32,293 nt of DNA, taken from positions 1 through 32,293 of IMG/VR virus record IMGVR_UViG_3300022074_000208. One strand, written 5' to 3'. Of this stretch, positions 19,813 to 27,555 are shown in pieces. This DNA comes from a virus. The position numbers and the translations under genes are program-made. The notes under the pieces are model-generated. The model worked only from the letters and a program-made list of their open reading frames with translations. It did not search any database and had not been told where the DNA came from. Within the stretch, counting starts at the first letter, position 1. Each line of letters starts with the position of its first letter.

Positions 19813-20880
19813 ATGCTAAAAGGTTTTTTACAAGAGATTAAAAATGTTGCAGTTAATCGTGCAACAAGTAGAATCACTGGACAAATAAACAAAGTCCTTG
19901 GTGGTGGTAGTGGTCTTAACCTCAATGGTAGAGGTGGTGTAGACCAAAGTGCATTTGCACAATTGAATAACCCATTTAGGGGAGCTACGATTGCGTATCC
20001 AGAAGATTTGGGTAGTATTGACCAAGGACATTATGTACAGTTTTTTATGAAAGAACAACAGAACGCAAAGATGCAATACAACACTGGTGGTGGTAAAATA
20101 TCACAAGGAAGTCATCACCCTAATGATTTAAAAAGTGGGGGTGGTAGCGGTTATGCTCAATCTGGTGGTGCAAACTCTACGTTAAGTGTTAGAAGAGTAC
20201 CTAGAAAAAGAACAGAAAGTAGTATTGCACTGTATATGCCTGCTACTGTTGCAGTAAATACCCAAATGAATTATGGTGAAACAGAGATGGGTGCATTTGG
20301 AGCATCTGCTGCTGAGGCAGGAAAATCTATTATACAAGGTGATATTAAGGGTACGTTTAAAAATACTAACTTTATAGGGGATGCAAAGGATTTTGCAACT
20401 GGAGCCGCAAAAACAGCTGGTGGTACAGCTGCAACGGCTGTAGAAATAGGGTCTGGTAAAGTTTTTAATAATAGAATGGAGATGATATTTCAAGGAATAA
20501 ACAGAAGAGAATTTTCATTTTCATTTAAAATGATGCCTAAATCAGAGTCAGAAGCGTCTAATGTTAGACAAATTGCAGAGATGTTTAGATTTTATATGTC
20601 ACCAAGTTTTGATGGTGCAATGAATACATCAAGAACATTTAATGTGCCTGCAACATTTGAAATACAATTTTGTTATGCGATGGGTTCACCTAATGGTTAT
20701 CTTCATAAGATAGGTGAATGTGTATTAACATCATGTAATATTACATATGGTGGAGAAAGAGTACAATTTTATAGACCAGCACAAGATGGTAAAGGTGCGC
20801 CTCCAGTCGAAACACAAATAGACTTAACATTTAAAGAACTAGAAATAATGACTAGAGAAAAAGTAGCGATGGGTCACTAA
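19813..20880 (+). CDS. 48: gp48-like baseplate tail tube cap
   Basis: 355 aa against 364 aa for T4 gp48. The N-terminus has a Gly-rich linker region (VLGGGSGLNLNGRGGVDQ), then QLNNPFRGATIAYPEDLG and IALYMPATVAVNTQMNYG. The tube-like C-terminal domain follows: MEMIFQGINRREFSFSFKMMPKSE, MFRFYMSP, FEIQFCYAMG and CVLTSCNITYGGERVQFY. gp48 sits on the central hub and receives gp54 before tube growth. It starts the divergent plus-strand baseplate block with gp53 and the gp27-like hub. Confidence 0.82.
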   Translation: MLKGFLQEIKNVAVNRATSRITGQINKVLGGGSGLNLNGRGGVDQSAFAQLNNPFRGATIAYPEDLGSIDQGHYVQFFMKEQQNAKMQYNTGGGKISQGSHHPNDLKSGGGSGYAQSGGANSTLSVRRVPRKRTESSIALYMPATVAVNTQMNYGETEMGAFGASAAEAGKSIIQGDIKGTFKNTNFIGDAKDFATGAAKTAGGTAATAVEIGSGKVFNNRMEMIFQGINRREFSFSFKMMPKSESEASNVRQIAEMFRFYMSPSFDGAMNTSRTFNVPATFEIQFCYAMGSPNGYLHKIGECVLTSCNITYGGERVQFYRPAQDGKGAPPVETQIDLTFKELEIMTREKVAMGH

Positions 20881-20881
20881 T

Positions 20882-21409
20882 ATGTCATATTTTGAAATGT
20901 TTCCAAAAATATACTATGATGCAAATGCAAATGATAATTATAAGGTAATGACAGACCTTATGTCTAGGGTTAAACTTATCACTAAAGTAAAACAGAATAT
21001 ACTTGAGTTTGACTATTATAATGTAAAAGATGGTGAAACACCAGAAATGATTGCACACAAATATTATGATGACGTAGAATTGCACTGGACGATACTCATG
21101 GTAAACGATATCATAGATTACTACACAGAATGGCCTATGAGTGTCCAAAAGTTTGAACAATTTGTAAAAGACAAATATGAAAATCCACAAGCGATACATC
21201 ACTACGAAGTAAACCAGACATCTGGAGATAACACAACAACAATAGATGTTGGAATGAATACAACAGACTATCCAAGTGCAACTGCGATTAGTAACTATAC
21301 CTATGAAGATAGATTACAAGAACAAAGAAGACAAATTAGACTCATACAACCACAATACATACGAGATTTTGTAAAGGAATTTGAAACAAAAATGAATGAG
21401 GCAATTTAA
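20882..21409 (+). CDS. 53: gp53-like baseplate wedge protein
   Basis: 175 aa (T4 gp53: 196 aa). Seen: MFPKIYYD near the start, MSRVKLITKVKQN, then a LysM-like unit DYYNVKDGETPEMIAHKYYDDVELHWTIL followed by NDIIDYYTEWPMS. The YYNVKDGETPExIAxxYYGD-type repeat is the hallmark of gp53. It joins wedges around the hub. It begins 1 nt after the gp48 stop and its stop overlaps the next ATG (TAATG). Confidence 0.9.
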   Translation: MSYFEMFPKIYYDANANDNYKVMTDLMSRVKLITKVKQNILEFDYYNVKDGETPEMIAHKYYDDVELHWTILMVNDIIDYYTEWPMSVQKFEQFVKDKYENPQAIHHYEVNQTSGDNTTTIDVGMNTTDYPSATAISNYTYEDRLQEQRRQIRLIQPQYIRDFVKEFETKMNEAI

Positions 21410-22794
21410 TGTCACAATCAGAATTACAATATGCAGGCGAATACCTGATGGAAGAATGTAAAATTATATCAACCACTGGTAATGAGTTTGATGTAATTGA
21501 TATAGTCGAGTCGATTAACTTTTACGAAAATTTATTCAGTAACACTATTACTGGTAGTATCATTATAAAAGATACGACCAATATTGTAATGAACTTACCA
21601 ATCATAGGTGAAGAAAAATTAAAACTGAAGATACAAACACCTCAAGTAAGTCCAAAACCAGAAACAACAATTGACTTTACACAAACTCCATTAACAATAC
21701 ATAAAATTAATTCACAGTCTGGTGAGGGTGAAAATGCACAAGTAGTTTCATTACAATTTTGTTCTACAGAAACTTTGAGGAATCAAACAAGTAGAGTATC
21801 CCAATCATATAGAGGAACTACAACTGATATAGTAGAAAAAATATTAAGAGATGAATTTTATCTGAGAAGTAAAAAGAAATTATATAAAGAAGCATCTGCA
21901 AACCTAGCGAAAATAATTTTTCCAAATTACAGACCATTTAAGTGTATAGAATATCTTACGACTATATCTAATTCTGCAATTAACAATTCTTCTCCATCAT
22001 ACTACTTCTTTGAAACAACTAAAGGATACCATTTTAGAACACTTGATGGTTTATGTAATGAACCGATTAAATTTTATTTTCGTGAACATATAGGTTCAGA
22101 ACTTAACGAATCAAGAGCTACAGATGCAAAATTAACTATGGAAACTATAGTAGAATTTCAAAGAGTCCAGAAAAAAGACACCATTACTAATATAAATAAT
22201 GGTATGATAAGTTCTAAACTTATAACACACGATGTATATAATAAAAAATTAGACACTTATAATTTCGATTACTTGTCTAATTTTGCAAATGATATACACC
22301 CAGATGATAGTGAAAGTAGTCCTATTGTATCAGAGTCAATAGACCCAGATACAGGCAAAAAGTTATCAGAACATGAAAATACAAAATTGATGTGTACTTC
22401 CACTTCCGCTGGACAATCATTTTCTGAGGGTAGTAATTTCCCATACCAGAGTGATAACTATCATACAACATTACAACGTAAATTTTCAAGAGCAAGACAA
22501 TTTCTAAATGGAATTGTTTTGAATGTTGAAGTGCCTGGTCAAACATTCATACAAGTCGGTGACAAAGTAAAATTAGAAATTGGTGCAACATCAACAACAG
22601 TCGATAAGACTGATGATGATTCATTAACTGGTACATACATAGTTATGAAATTAAGACATATGTTTATTCAGTCTCAAGAGAAAAAACATAGAATACTTAT
22701 GGAAGTTGCAAGAGACTCAAAGATTGGTGACAAACTTCCAAGTGAGGGAATTGGACGAAACGAACAAGGCACCTCAGAAACTATTGAAGTCTAG
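21409..22794 (+). CDS. gp27-like baseplate hub protein
   Basis: 461 aa. The N-terminal region (DVIDIVESINFYENLFSNTITGSIIIKDTTN) and the middle (FCSTETLRNQTSRVSQSYRGTTTDIVEKILRDEF, then FPNYRPFKCIEYLT) are typical of hub proteins of the gp27/gpD class. These form the ring to which gp5-type spikes attach. The C-terminal part has NVEVPGQTFIQVGDKVKLEIG, an OB-like beta strand pair. T4 gp27 is 391 aa. It is translationally coupled to gp53, which fits a baseplate role. The exact T4 counterpart is inferred. Confidence 0.7.
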   Translation: MSQSELQYAGEYLMEECKIISTTGNEFDVIDIVESINFYENLFSNTITGSIIIKDTTNIVMNLPIIGEEKLKLKIQTPQVSPKPETTIDFTQTPLTIHKINSQSGEGENAQVVSLQFCSTETLRNQTSRVSQSYRGTTTDIVEKILRDEFYLRSKKKLYKEASANLAKIIFPNYRPFKCIEYLTTISNSAINNSSPSYYFFETTKGYHFRTLDGLCNEPIKFYFREHIGSELNESRATDAKLTMETIVEFQRVQKKDTITNINNGMISSKLITHDVYNKKLDTYNFDYLSNFANDIHPDDSESSPIVSESIDPDTGKKLSEHENTKLMCTSTSAGQSFSEGSNFPYQSDNYHTTLQRKFSRARQFLNGIVLNVEVPGQTFIQVGDKVKLEIGATSTTVDKTDDDSLTGTYIVMKLRHMFIQSQEKKHRILMEVARDSKIGDKLPSEGIGRNEQGTSETIEV

Positions 22795-22848
22795 AAAGGA
22801 GATACAACTCGTTATTATGTAATCTAAAACTCTAACAAAGGAAACAAC

Positions 22849-23025
22849 ATGACAAGTAAAACAAAACTGAAAATGAGACGATTCAACAATTTACAAAGAC
22901 AAGTTAGGACGATAGAAGAGATGAAACCAGAAGAACATAAATACATTAAAGAGTTGTTACGAAAGATAAAAAATGAAAACATTCCAACAGTTACAAGAGG
23001 GAGTTTACGACCCCAACATATTTAA
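22849..23025 (+). CDS. Small basic helical protein
   Basis: A 58-aa peptide with AAAGGAAA before its ATG. The first 43 residues (KLKMRRFNNLQRQVRTIEEM, then KYIKELLRKIKNE) form a basic helix pair; the rest overlaps the next gene by 53 nt in another frame. It could be a small DNA- or RNA-binding protein or a leader peptide. The overlap lowers confidence. Confidence 0.5.
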   Translation: MTSKTKLKMRRFNNLQRQVRTIEEMKPEEHKYIKELLRKIKNENIPTVTRGSLRPQHI

Positions 23026-23644
23026 CGCAATATTTCTTGCAGGCGGGCCTGGGTCTGGTAAGTCCTATGTCGTTAAAAGAAGTTCTGGTGGTTTAGGTCT
23101 AAAGATATTAAATTCAGATGATATCTATGAGAAAGACCTAGAAAAGGCAGGACTCGACATAGGAAAACCAGAAGACATCTTTTCAGATGAAGGTCAAGAG
23201 ATACGAGCGAAATCAAAACGAATAACCAAGTTACGAAGAGATTCTTGGGTTGATGGTAGACTGGGTATTATCATTGATGGTACTGGTAAAGACCTAAACA
23301 AGATTAGTAGACAGAAGAAGTTGTTAGACCAACTTGGTTATGAAACTATGATGATATTTGTAAACACCTCATTGGAAACTGCACAGATACGAAATAAAGA
23401 AAGACGAAGAACACTACCAGAGAAAGCTGTTGCAGAGATGTGGAATCTGGTTCAGAAAAATATTGGTGGTTTTCAACAACTGTTTGGTTCTAGAAACTTT
23501 ATAATCGTAGATAATAATAATGCAGACGAAGACGTATTTGCAAAAGTATTCAAACGTATTCGTGGTATAGTCGTAAACAAACCTTCCAAACCACAGGCGA
23601 AACAGTGGATTGCAAACGAACTGAAGAAAAAAGATAGACGTTAA
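22973..23644 (+). CDS. P-loop kinase, zeta-toxin/AAA-like
   Basis: A 223-aa protein with Walker A AGGPGSGKS (about residues 21-29), an acidic base-type strand LKILNSDDIYEKDL, a Walker B-type strand GRLGIIIDGTGKD, and an Arg-rich lid (NKERRRTLPEKAV). This is the layout of zeta-toxin and polynucleotide-kinase-like P-loop kinases. The opening TFQQLQEGVYDPNIFNAIFLAGGPGSGKS recalls T4-like marine phage proteins. The substrate is unknown; RNA or DNA ends, nucleotides or a wall precursor are possible. It follows the baseplate genes and ends before a terminator. Confidence 0.75.
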   Translation: MKTFQQLQEGVYDPNIFNAIFLAGGPGSGKSYVVKRSSGGLGLKILNSDDIYEKDLEKAGLDIGKPEDIFSDEGQEIRAKSKRITKLRRDSWVDGRLGIIIDGTGKDLNKISRQKKLLDQLGYETMMIFVNTSLETAQIRNKERRRTLPEKAVAEMWNLVQKNIGGFQQLFGSRNFIIVDNNNADEDVFAKVFKRIRGIVVNKPSKPQAKQWIANELKKKDRR

Positions 23645-23695
23645 AACGAATCACTTTACCTTTTTTTACAATTTCCAAAAAAACACCTAGAATTT

Positions 23696-23733
23696 AACCC
23701 TTGTAAGTCTTTGATTTATAAGGGTTTTATTTT
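23696..23733 (+). terminator. Intrinsic terminator
   Basis: AACCCTTGTAA (23696-23706) pairs with TTATAAGGGTT (23716-23726), 11 bp with one G-T, loop 9 nt, then TTTTATTTT. It closes the late block before a new early-type promoter. Confidence 0.8.
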
Positions 23734-23737
23734 GTAC

Positions 23738-23766
23738 TTGACTCTGTTCTCAGAACATGGTACTGT
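23738..23766 (+). promoter_or_regulatory. Dyad-class promoter
   Basis: TTGACT (23738-23743), a 17-nt spacer with TGTTC-TCA-GAACA followed by TGG, then TACTGT (23761-23766). It is the best palindrome of the five dyad spacers. It drives the gene at 23799. Confidence 0.75.
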
Positions 23767-23798
23767 ATATATGTAATTGAGAGAAAGGACTAAAAATT

Positions 23799-24035
23799 AT
23801 GAGTGATACAGTTTTTATTAGTGCGAACAATGGTGGTATCGAAGTCGGTATCGGTGTCGGTAACAAAGTTGGTTTTGCAAAGACCGCTAAGATGCTCGCA
23901 TATATTCTTGATACCAAGAAAATCTATGGTGAAGTGATGTTCACTAGTTCTATGGATTTCGCAAGTGAATATGGTTTCGCAGACAATGGTGATGCGAGAA
24001 AATTGTTTGATGACGCAGTTGGAATGAGAGGTTAA
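23799..24035 (+). CDS. Hypothetical small phage protein
   Basis: A 78-aa protein with no cysteines. The first half is Gly/Val-rich (NNGGIEVGIGVGNKVGFAKTAKMLAYIL), the second acidic (FADNGDARKLFDDAVG). The spread of codons such as GGTATCGGTGTCGGT is less AT-rich than in the neighbours. Probably an early protein because it follows a dyad-class promoter. Not recognised. Confidence 0.6.
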   Translation: MSDTVFISANNGGIEVGIGVGNKVGFAKTAKMLAYILDTKKIYGEVMFTSSMDFASEYGFADNGDARKLFDDAVGMRG

Positions 24036-24037
24036 TA

Positions 24038-24274
24038 ATGGGTTACTTTTACGAAGAATGGAAAAATAAAAAGATTACTGTCGAAGATAATGAAGGACAG
24101 TTCATCATGGACTTTGGTGAAGCCGAAGACTCAATGATTGATAATCTAAATACTGCACTTATTTGGTTAGAAGAAGGTGCTTCTGATGAAAAAGAAAGTG
24201 CAAAGAAAACTATTGAGTACTACATAGATTGTTTAAAAAAAGGAAAACTGAAAGTTAAGTGGACTATCTCTTGA
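24038..24274 (+). CDS. Hypothetical acidic phage protein
   Basis: A 78-aa protein starting 2 nt after the previous stop. Acidic helices dominate (DFGEAEDSMIDNLNTALIWLEEG, DEKESAKKTIEYYIDCLKKG), with a beta hairpin at the N-terminus. Acidic, early and small fits a host-enzyme inhibitor or DNA mimic, but this is only inference. The next promoter overlaps its last codon. Confidence 0.6.
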   Translation: MGYFYEEWKNKKITVEDNEGQFIMDFGEAEDSMIDNLNTALIWLEEGASDEKESAKKTIEYYIDCLKKGKLKVKWTIS

Positions 24275-24299
24275 CATTGTTTTCAAAACGTAGTAGACT
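24271..24299 (+). promoter_or_regulatory. Dyad-class promoter for the zincin gene
   Basis: TTGACA (24271-24276), a 17-nt spacer with GTTTT-C-AAAAC, then TAGACT (24294-24299). GACTC and, in the leader, GTGATTCGTT supply two GANTC sites. It drives the gene at 24331. Confidence 0.7.
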
Positions 24300-24330
24300 C
24301 ATAGTGTAATAGAGAGAAAGTGATTCGTTT

Positions 24331-25035
24331 ATGACAACATATTTAAAATCAATACCAAGTGTAATTAGTGGAATTAGTGTTACTGATGCATATCAATCTG
24401 CACTCAAGATTATGAGTCATGAATATGCAAACAAATATGCAAACTACTTTGCAAAGAAACACAAGACTATCAAGTCTGGTAAATCGTCTTTCAAAGATAG
24501 TGGTAGACAAAAGACCTATAATGCAGAATTCAAAGCTATAAGAGAGTTGAGAAATCATATCAATAATGAAGATGATGTATACCATGCAAAGAAGTTGCAA
24601 ACACTAGATTGGAAAGGGTCACAGAAACTTTTCAAGAAGATTGCAAAGTCTAAAACTTATCAGAAGTTATGTGACAATAGAATTGGTTCAAATGGTGGAC
24701 ATAATAATCCAAGACTAGTCAAGAAAGTTTTTAGAGGTGCAACCGCTGGTCGTGCTACTTGGGATGGTGCAATGGAACTTCAAGAGAAGAATTGTCCTTA
24801 CACAATCATTCATGAGTTTGCACACTTGTGTGGTAATATGCACCATGACATTGGTTTTCGTAGGGATGTAATTAAACTTGCATCAATGTTTATCAGTAAA
24901 CAGTTTGGTAATCTACTGAAAAATAACTTCAAAGAAGCAAAACTAAAGATTACCACTGGTAGTCATGTAATGTCGCCTGAACAGTGGATTGCATCTGTAA
25001 TGAGAATGGAAAAGATACGAGAGTCAAAGTCCTAG
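24331..25035 (+). CDS. Predicted zinc metalloprotease
   Basis: A 234-aa protein with TIIHEFAHLCGNMHHDIGFRRD (about residues 163-184): HExxH followed by Gly and two His residues, like the HExxHxxGxxH of metzincins or SprT-like proteins with an added GF. The first 150 residues are basic and helical (FAKKHKTIKSGKSSFKD, KLFKKIAKSKTYQKL), which suggests nucleic-acid contact. It is unrelated in outline to the SprT-like gene at 2875, yet both are single-gene units behind dyad-class promoters. No signal peptide, so it acts inside the cell. Target unknown. Confidence 0.72.
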   Translation: MTTYLKSIPSVISGISVTDAYQSALKIMSHEYANKYANYFAKKHKTIKSGKSSFKDSGRQKTYNAEFKAIRELRNHINNEDDVYHAKKLQTLDWKGSQKLFKKIAKSKTYQKLCDNRIGSNGGHNNPRLVKKVFRGATAGRATWDGAMELQEKNCPYTIIHEFAHLCGNMHHDIGFRRDVIKLASMFISKQFGNLLKNNFKEAKLKITTGSHVMSPEQWIASVMRMEKIRESKS

Positions 25036-25037
25036 AC

Positions 25038-25066
25038 TTGACAATGTTATCAGAACATGGTATTAT
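25038..25066 (+). promoter_or_regulatory. Dyad-class promoter
   Basis: TTGACA (25038-25043), a 17-nt spacer with ATGTT-ATCAG-AACAT then GG, and TATTAT (25061-25066). GAATC follows the -10. It starts the long operon of small genes beginning at 25097. Confidence 0.78.
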
Positions 25067-25096
25067 AATAGAGAATCAAAAGAAAGAGAGAGAATC

Positions 25097-25324
25097 ATGA
25101 AAATACAAAAAGAAATCAAAGATATCAAATTCGCAAACTGTGATGTTTATGGTACAGAGATGCCTGTATCAGAAAACATTATCATGTCATCCGCCGCTGG
25201 TTGGTATGTCGGTTCGGTCTGTAAAGACCCAGATTGTGGTGGGATGGTAGTACCTTTTGATAGGTATACAGACTACTATGCAACGCCTGAAGATGTTGCA
25301 AAACATTGTGCAACCTTTCTATAG
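25097..25324 (+). CDS. Hypothetical small phage protein with cysteines
   Basis: A 75-aa protein. VCKDPDCGGMVVPFDRYTDYYATPEDVAKHC has three Cys and a His in an order that might bind zinc (CxxxxxC and later HC), and a further Cys lies near the start (NCDVYG). The compact, aromatic C-terminus recalls small early phage proteins. GAGAGAGAATC precedes the ATG. Not recognised. Confidence 0.6.
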   Translation: MKIQKEIKDIKFANCDVYGTEMPVSENIIMSSAAGWYVGSVCKDPDCGGMVVPFDRYTDYYATPEDVAKHCATFL

Positions 25325-25365
25325 GTTGCATATAACATTAACTTAATTTGAAAGAAAGATATATT

Positions 25366-25620
25366 ATGAGTACATTATCAAAAGTCACAGACCAACTTAT
25401 GGGTCTAACAATATCAGAACTTACACAAGTTCAGAGTCTAATACAAGAAGTCAAGACAATGAAAGCAAAATCTGTTTTATCAGTTGGTGCAAATGTTTTT
25501 GTTGTTCAGAAAACAAAGAAAACGCCTGGTGTAATTGAGAAAATTAATCAGAAAAAAGCACTTGTTAGAATGAGAGGTACAGTATATAATGTTCCTTTCT
25601 CAATGTTGGAGGCTGCATAG
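25366..25620 (+). CDS. Hypothetical phage protein with SH3-like barrel
   Basis: 84 aa from the ATG at 25366 with AAAGAAAG upstream. The N-terminus is a helix (LTISELTQVQSLIQEVKTM). The second half is VGANVFVVQKTKKTPGVIEKINQKKALVRMRGTVYNVPFSMLEAA, the strand pattern of a small SH3/KOW-like barrel that may touch RNA. It ends with GGAGG, which serves the overlapping GTG start of the next gene. Confidence 0.6.
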   Translation: MSTLSKVTDQLMGLTISELTQVQSLIQEVKTMKAKSVLSVGANVFVVQKTKKTPGVIEKINQKKALVRMRGTVYNVPFSMLEAA

Positions 25621-25835
25621 TGTCAGATAAATTGACACAAGAGTTCAATCAACTTAGACTCATCAAACTAAAATCTCTGTTAGAAAAACTTACAGAATTA
25701 CATGATGAGTCTGAGGACATTGATGGTGAAGACAACGATGTCGCAAGAGCGATTAGTGTTGCAGAGGACACATTAATCAACCAAATCAATTTCGAAACAG
25801 TTCAAGATAAACCAAAATGGGAGGTGAAACACTAA
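25620..25835 (+). CDS. Small acidic helical protein, GTG start
   Basis: 71 aa starting at the GTG that shares a G with the previous TAG; GGAGG lies 7 nt upstream. It is helical and acidic (LRLIKLKSLLEKLTELHDES, then EDIDGEDNDVARAI). Probably a small partner protein of its neighbour, with which it is translationally coupled. Not recognised. Confidence 0.6.
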   Translation: MSDKLTQEFNQLRLIKLKSLLEKLTELHDESEDIDGEDNDVARAISVAEDTLINQINFETVQDKPKWEVKH

Positions 25836-26026
25836 TGTCAGTTACATATGATGTTTTTAGTGAAATAGTTGGTACAATTAGTAGACATAAATCCTTAGAG
25901 GAAGCAGTAAAATCTGCAACCAAACTTGCAAACAAAAACATGATACACTTTACAGTATTTAAAAATCATGCAACTCCACCACATAGTCAAAAGTTGGTGA
26001 AGTGGGTATTTCCTAAGAAAAGGTAA
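25835..26026 (+). CDS. Hypothetical small basic protein
   Basis: 63 aa from the ATG at 25835, which overlaps the previous stop (TAATG) and has GGAGGTG about 9 nt upstream; the ATG at 25817 lies before that site. It has one helix (LEEAVKSATKLANKN) and beta strands with a basic end (KLVKWVFPKKR). Not recognised. Confidence 0.58.
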   Translation: MSVTYDVFSEIVGTISRHKSLEEAVKSATKLANKNMIHFTVFKNHATPPHSQKLVKWVFPKKR

Positions 26027-26030
26027 TGTT

Positions 26031-26219
26031 ATGAAAACATTTTTACTTATTACAACAATTATGATGAATACACCAGAGAAGGACTTTTCTGGTGTAGTTG
26101 TGCAAGAGTACGATTCTAGAATACAATGTACTATGCAACTTGACAAACACCAAGATATTATGGTAGACTTTGGGTTAATGAAAGTAGAAATTTTAAGAAA
26201 ATGTGAGGAAAAGAAATGA
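26031..26219 (+). CDS. Small protein with signal-like N-terminus and two cysteines
   Basis: 62 aa. The first residues KTFLLITTIMMNTP are hydrophobic and could direct export. FSGVVVQEYDSRIQCTMQLD and EILRKCEEKK provide two cysteines. This size and layout match the genes at 8137 and 29126, so it may belong to one loose family of small periplasmic phage proteins. It overlaps the next start by 4 nt. Confidence 0.52.
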   Translation: MKTFLLITTIMMNTPEKDFSGVVVQEYDSRIQCTMQLDKHQDIMVDFGLMKVEILRKCEEKK

Positions 26220-26431
26220 GTAATCAACGAAGAGGTTCTTGGAAACCAGCGTCTATGAGTCATGGTGATAATATGAGAACTGTGACTTTTTTTAAATATG
26301 CAAAAAAGATGTTGGAACAATATGGTCATGAAGATGCAGCCTTTTATTTTGAACAAGTCGAGGAACATTTGCGAAAAGGTGGTACACTACCAAATGATGA
26401 CAAAGAAATTGGAAGGGTGTTAGGTGTATGA
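26216..26431 (+). CDS. Hypothetical helical phage protein
   Basis: 71 aa. After a polar N-terminus (SNQRRGSWKPASMSHGDNMR) there are two helices, FFKYAKKMLEQYGHEDAAFYFEQVEEHLRKGG, ending in a turn. ATGA overlaps at both ends couple it to its neighbours. Not recognised. Confidence 0.58.
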   Translation: MSNQRRGSWKPASMSHGDNMRTVTFFKYAKKMLEQYGHEDAAFYFEQVEEHLRKGGTLPNDDKEIGRVLGV

Positions 26432-26604
26432 TAGATTTCTCAAAATATTCTAGAATAGAAAGATTTCGAAACAGTAGAGCTGCGAAGTTCTTTTCAGAAA
26501 ACTTTGGTGGTAAATACCTTGGATGGATTGAGCAAAAGACTACATATAAAGTGCGAGGAATTGGTGCATCCGATAAAGGGTGTTACGTTGTCGTTTGGGA
26601 GTAG
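26428..26604 (+). CDS. Hypothetical small basic protein
   Basis: A 58-aa peptide starting inside the previous stop (ATGA). It is basic and beta-rich: FSKYSRIERFRNSRAAKFF, GGKYLGWIEQKTTYKVRG, then CYVVVWE. The pattern resembles a small nucleic-acid-binding barrel, without family support. GGGAG near its end serves the next gene. Confidence 0.58.
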   Translation: MIDFSKYSRIERFRNSRAAKFFSENFGGKYLGWIEQKTTYKVRGIGASDKGCYVVVWE

Positions 26605-26606
26605 TC

Positions 26607-26795
26607 ATGCAACTGGAATTAGATTTAAAAAATAAAAAACGTATTATCAAAGAGGTAAAAACTACCTATTACGAAACATTTGACGAAGATGGTAAACGTA
26701 GAGTCAACAAAGTAGAAGAAGTTAAGAAATGGTTTAGTGATGATGAGTCAATAAAACATAATCCAACTTGTTCATATCATTCAGAGGTATTATGA
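26607..26795 (+). CDS. Hypothetical charged small protein
   Basis: 62 aa from the ATG at 26607 with GGGAG at a good distance. It is strongly charged: QLELDLKNKKRIIKEVKTTY, then EDGKRRVNKVEEVKKWFSDDES, ending HNPTCSYHSEVL. It resembles the small beta hairpin plus helix proteins frequent in phage accessory regions. Overlaps the next gene by 4 nt. Confidence 0.55.
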   Translation: MQLELDLKNKKRIIKEVKTTYYETFDEDGKRRVNKVEEVKKWFSDDESIKHNPTCSYHSEVL

Positions 26796-27130
26796 TAACA
26801 GCATATATTGGAGTCTTTGAGGAAAAACTCAAACGACTAAAAAGTGATTTGAAAAAAGAGTTAGAACGTGCAAAGTCTGACCGAAGAAAAGAAGTCATGA
26901 AAAGACTCGTGCAAGATGCAAAAGGTCTACAAAAAACAATCAAAGAAGCAGACAAGTTCGGAACAAAAAACAGAAATGTCTGTTGGGTTTGTGGTGGTGA
27001 ACTTATATGGGGTGGTGACCACGACCTTGACAAAGACGAGAGTTTAGAGTATTATATAGTTTCAAATTTAACGTGTTCCTCATGCGAATCATTCGTAGAG
27101 GTTTATCATAAAAGGCCTAAAGATGAGTAG
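26792..27130 (+). CDS. Coiled-coil plus zinc-ribbon protein
   Basis: 112 aa from the ATG at 26792 with GAGGT upstream. Residues 10-60 form a basic coiled coil (FEEKLKRLKSDLKKELERAK and following). A zinc ribbon follows: CWVCGGELIWGGDHD, a spacer of about 20 residues, then CSSCESFVEVY, so CxxC...CxxC. This architecture suits a small nucleic-acid- or protein-binding adaptor. The zinc ribbon keeps all four ligands. Function unknown. Confidence 0.68.
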   Translation: MITAYIGVFEEKLKRLKSDLKKELERAKSDRRKEVMKRLVQDAKGLQKTIKEADKFGTKNRNVCWVCGGELIWGGDHDLDKDESLEYYIVSNLTCSSCESFVEVYHKRPKDE

Positions 27131-27344
27131 AAGTAAAACAATGAATCACCTTACACATTTAAAAGAAGAAATCAAAGTATTAGAATCTAGAATTGAACCA
27201 CACGACACTGGACATATCATCACTGCGATTGGTGTACTCAGAGAACGAGTAGAAGAAGTTCAAAAAGAACTTGATGACCAGATGAAAGAATTGGAAGATG
27301 AAACAGATTTTGAAGAAGGTGATGGGGGTGAATTATTTGAGTGA
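27123..27344 (+). CDS. Small acidic coiled-coil protein
   Basis: 73 aa. Two helices with heptads (LTHLKEEIKVLESRI and LRERVEEVQKELDDQMKEL) are followed by an acidic tail (ETDFEEGDGGELFE). It overlaps the zinc-ribbon gene by 8 nt; the acidic tail and the basic coil of its neighbour could pair. Not recognised. Confidence 0.6.
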   Translation: MSRSKTMNHLTHLKEEIKVLESRIEPHDTGHIITAIGVLRERVEEVQKELDDQMKELEDETDFEEGDGGELFE

Positions 27345-27555
27345 TGAAGTAAAGAGTGATGCATTAGAACAAGCACAAGATGCATATAAAAAGTTTTTGC
27401 AATTTATTAAGTATTTAAGTTATGTTGTCTTGTTTATTATTTTTATTATGACAACACAAAATTGGTTAGTAGATGGTACTGGTAGTAAAAGTGACCCTGC
27501 TCTGTATGAGGAGTATTTAGATAGAATGAAAGAAATGAAAGAGGAAATGAAATGA
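27322..27555 (+). CDS. Small single-pass membrane protein
   Basis: Start uncertain: ATG 27322, GTG 27328 or TTG 27337, the last with GGGGGTG at the best distance. One membrane segment (YLSYVVLFIIFIMTT) is flanked by a short N-terminal helix and an acidic C-terminal helix (YEEYLDRMKEMKEEMK). The stop overlaps the next ATG (ATGA). Part of a run of tiny membrane proteins. Confidence 0.58.
   Translation: MGVNYLSDEVKSDALEQAQDAYKKFLQFIKYLSYVVLFIIFIMTTQNWLVDGTGSKSDPALYEEYLDRMKEMKEEMK

Noticed and set aside
23738-23766. LexA (SOS) box in the GTTC-TCA-GAAC spacer
   Set aside because: Alphaproteobacterial LexA prefers the direct repeat GTTC-N7-GTTC and the other four spacers do not keep GTTC/GAAC.
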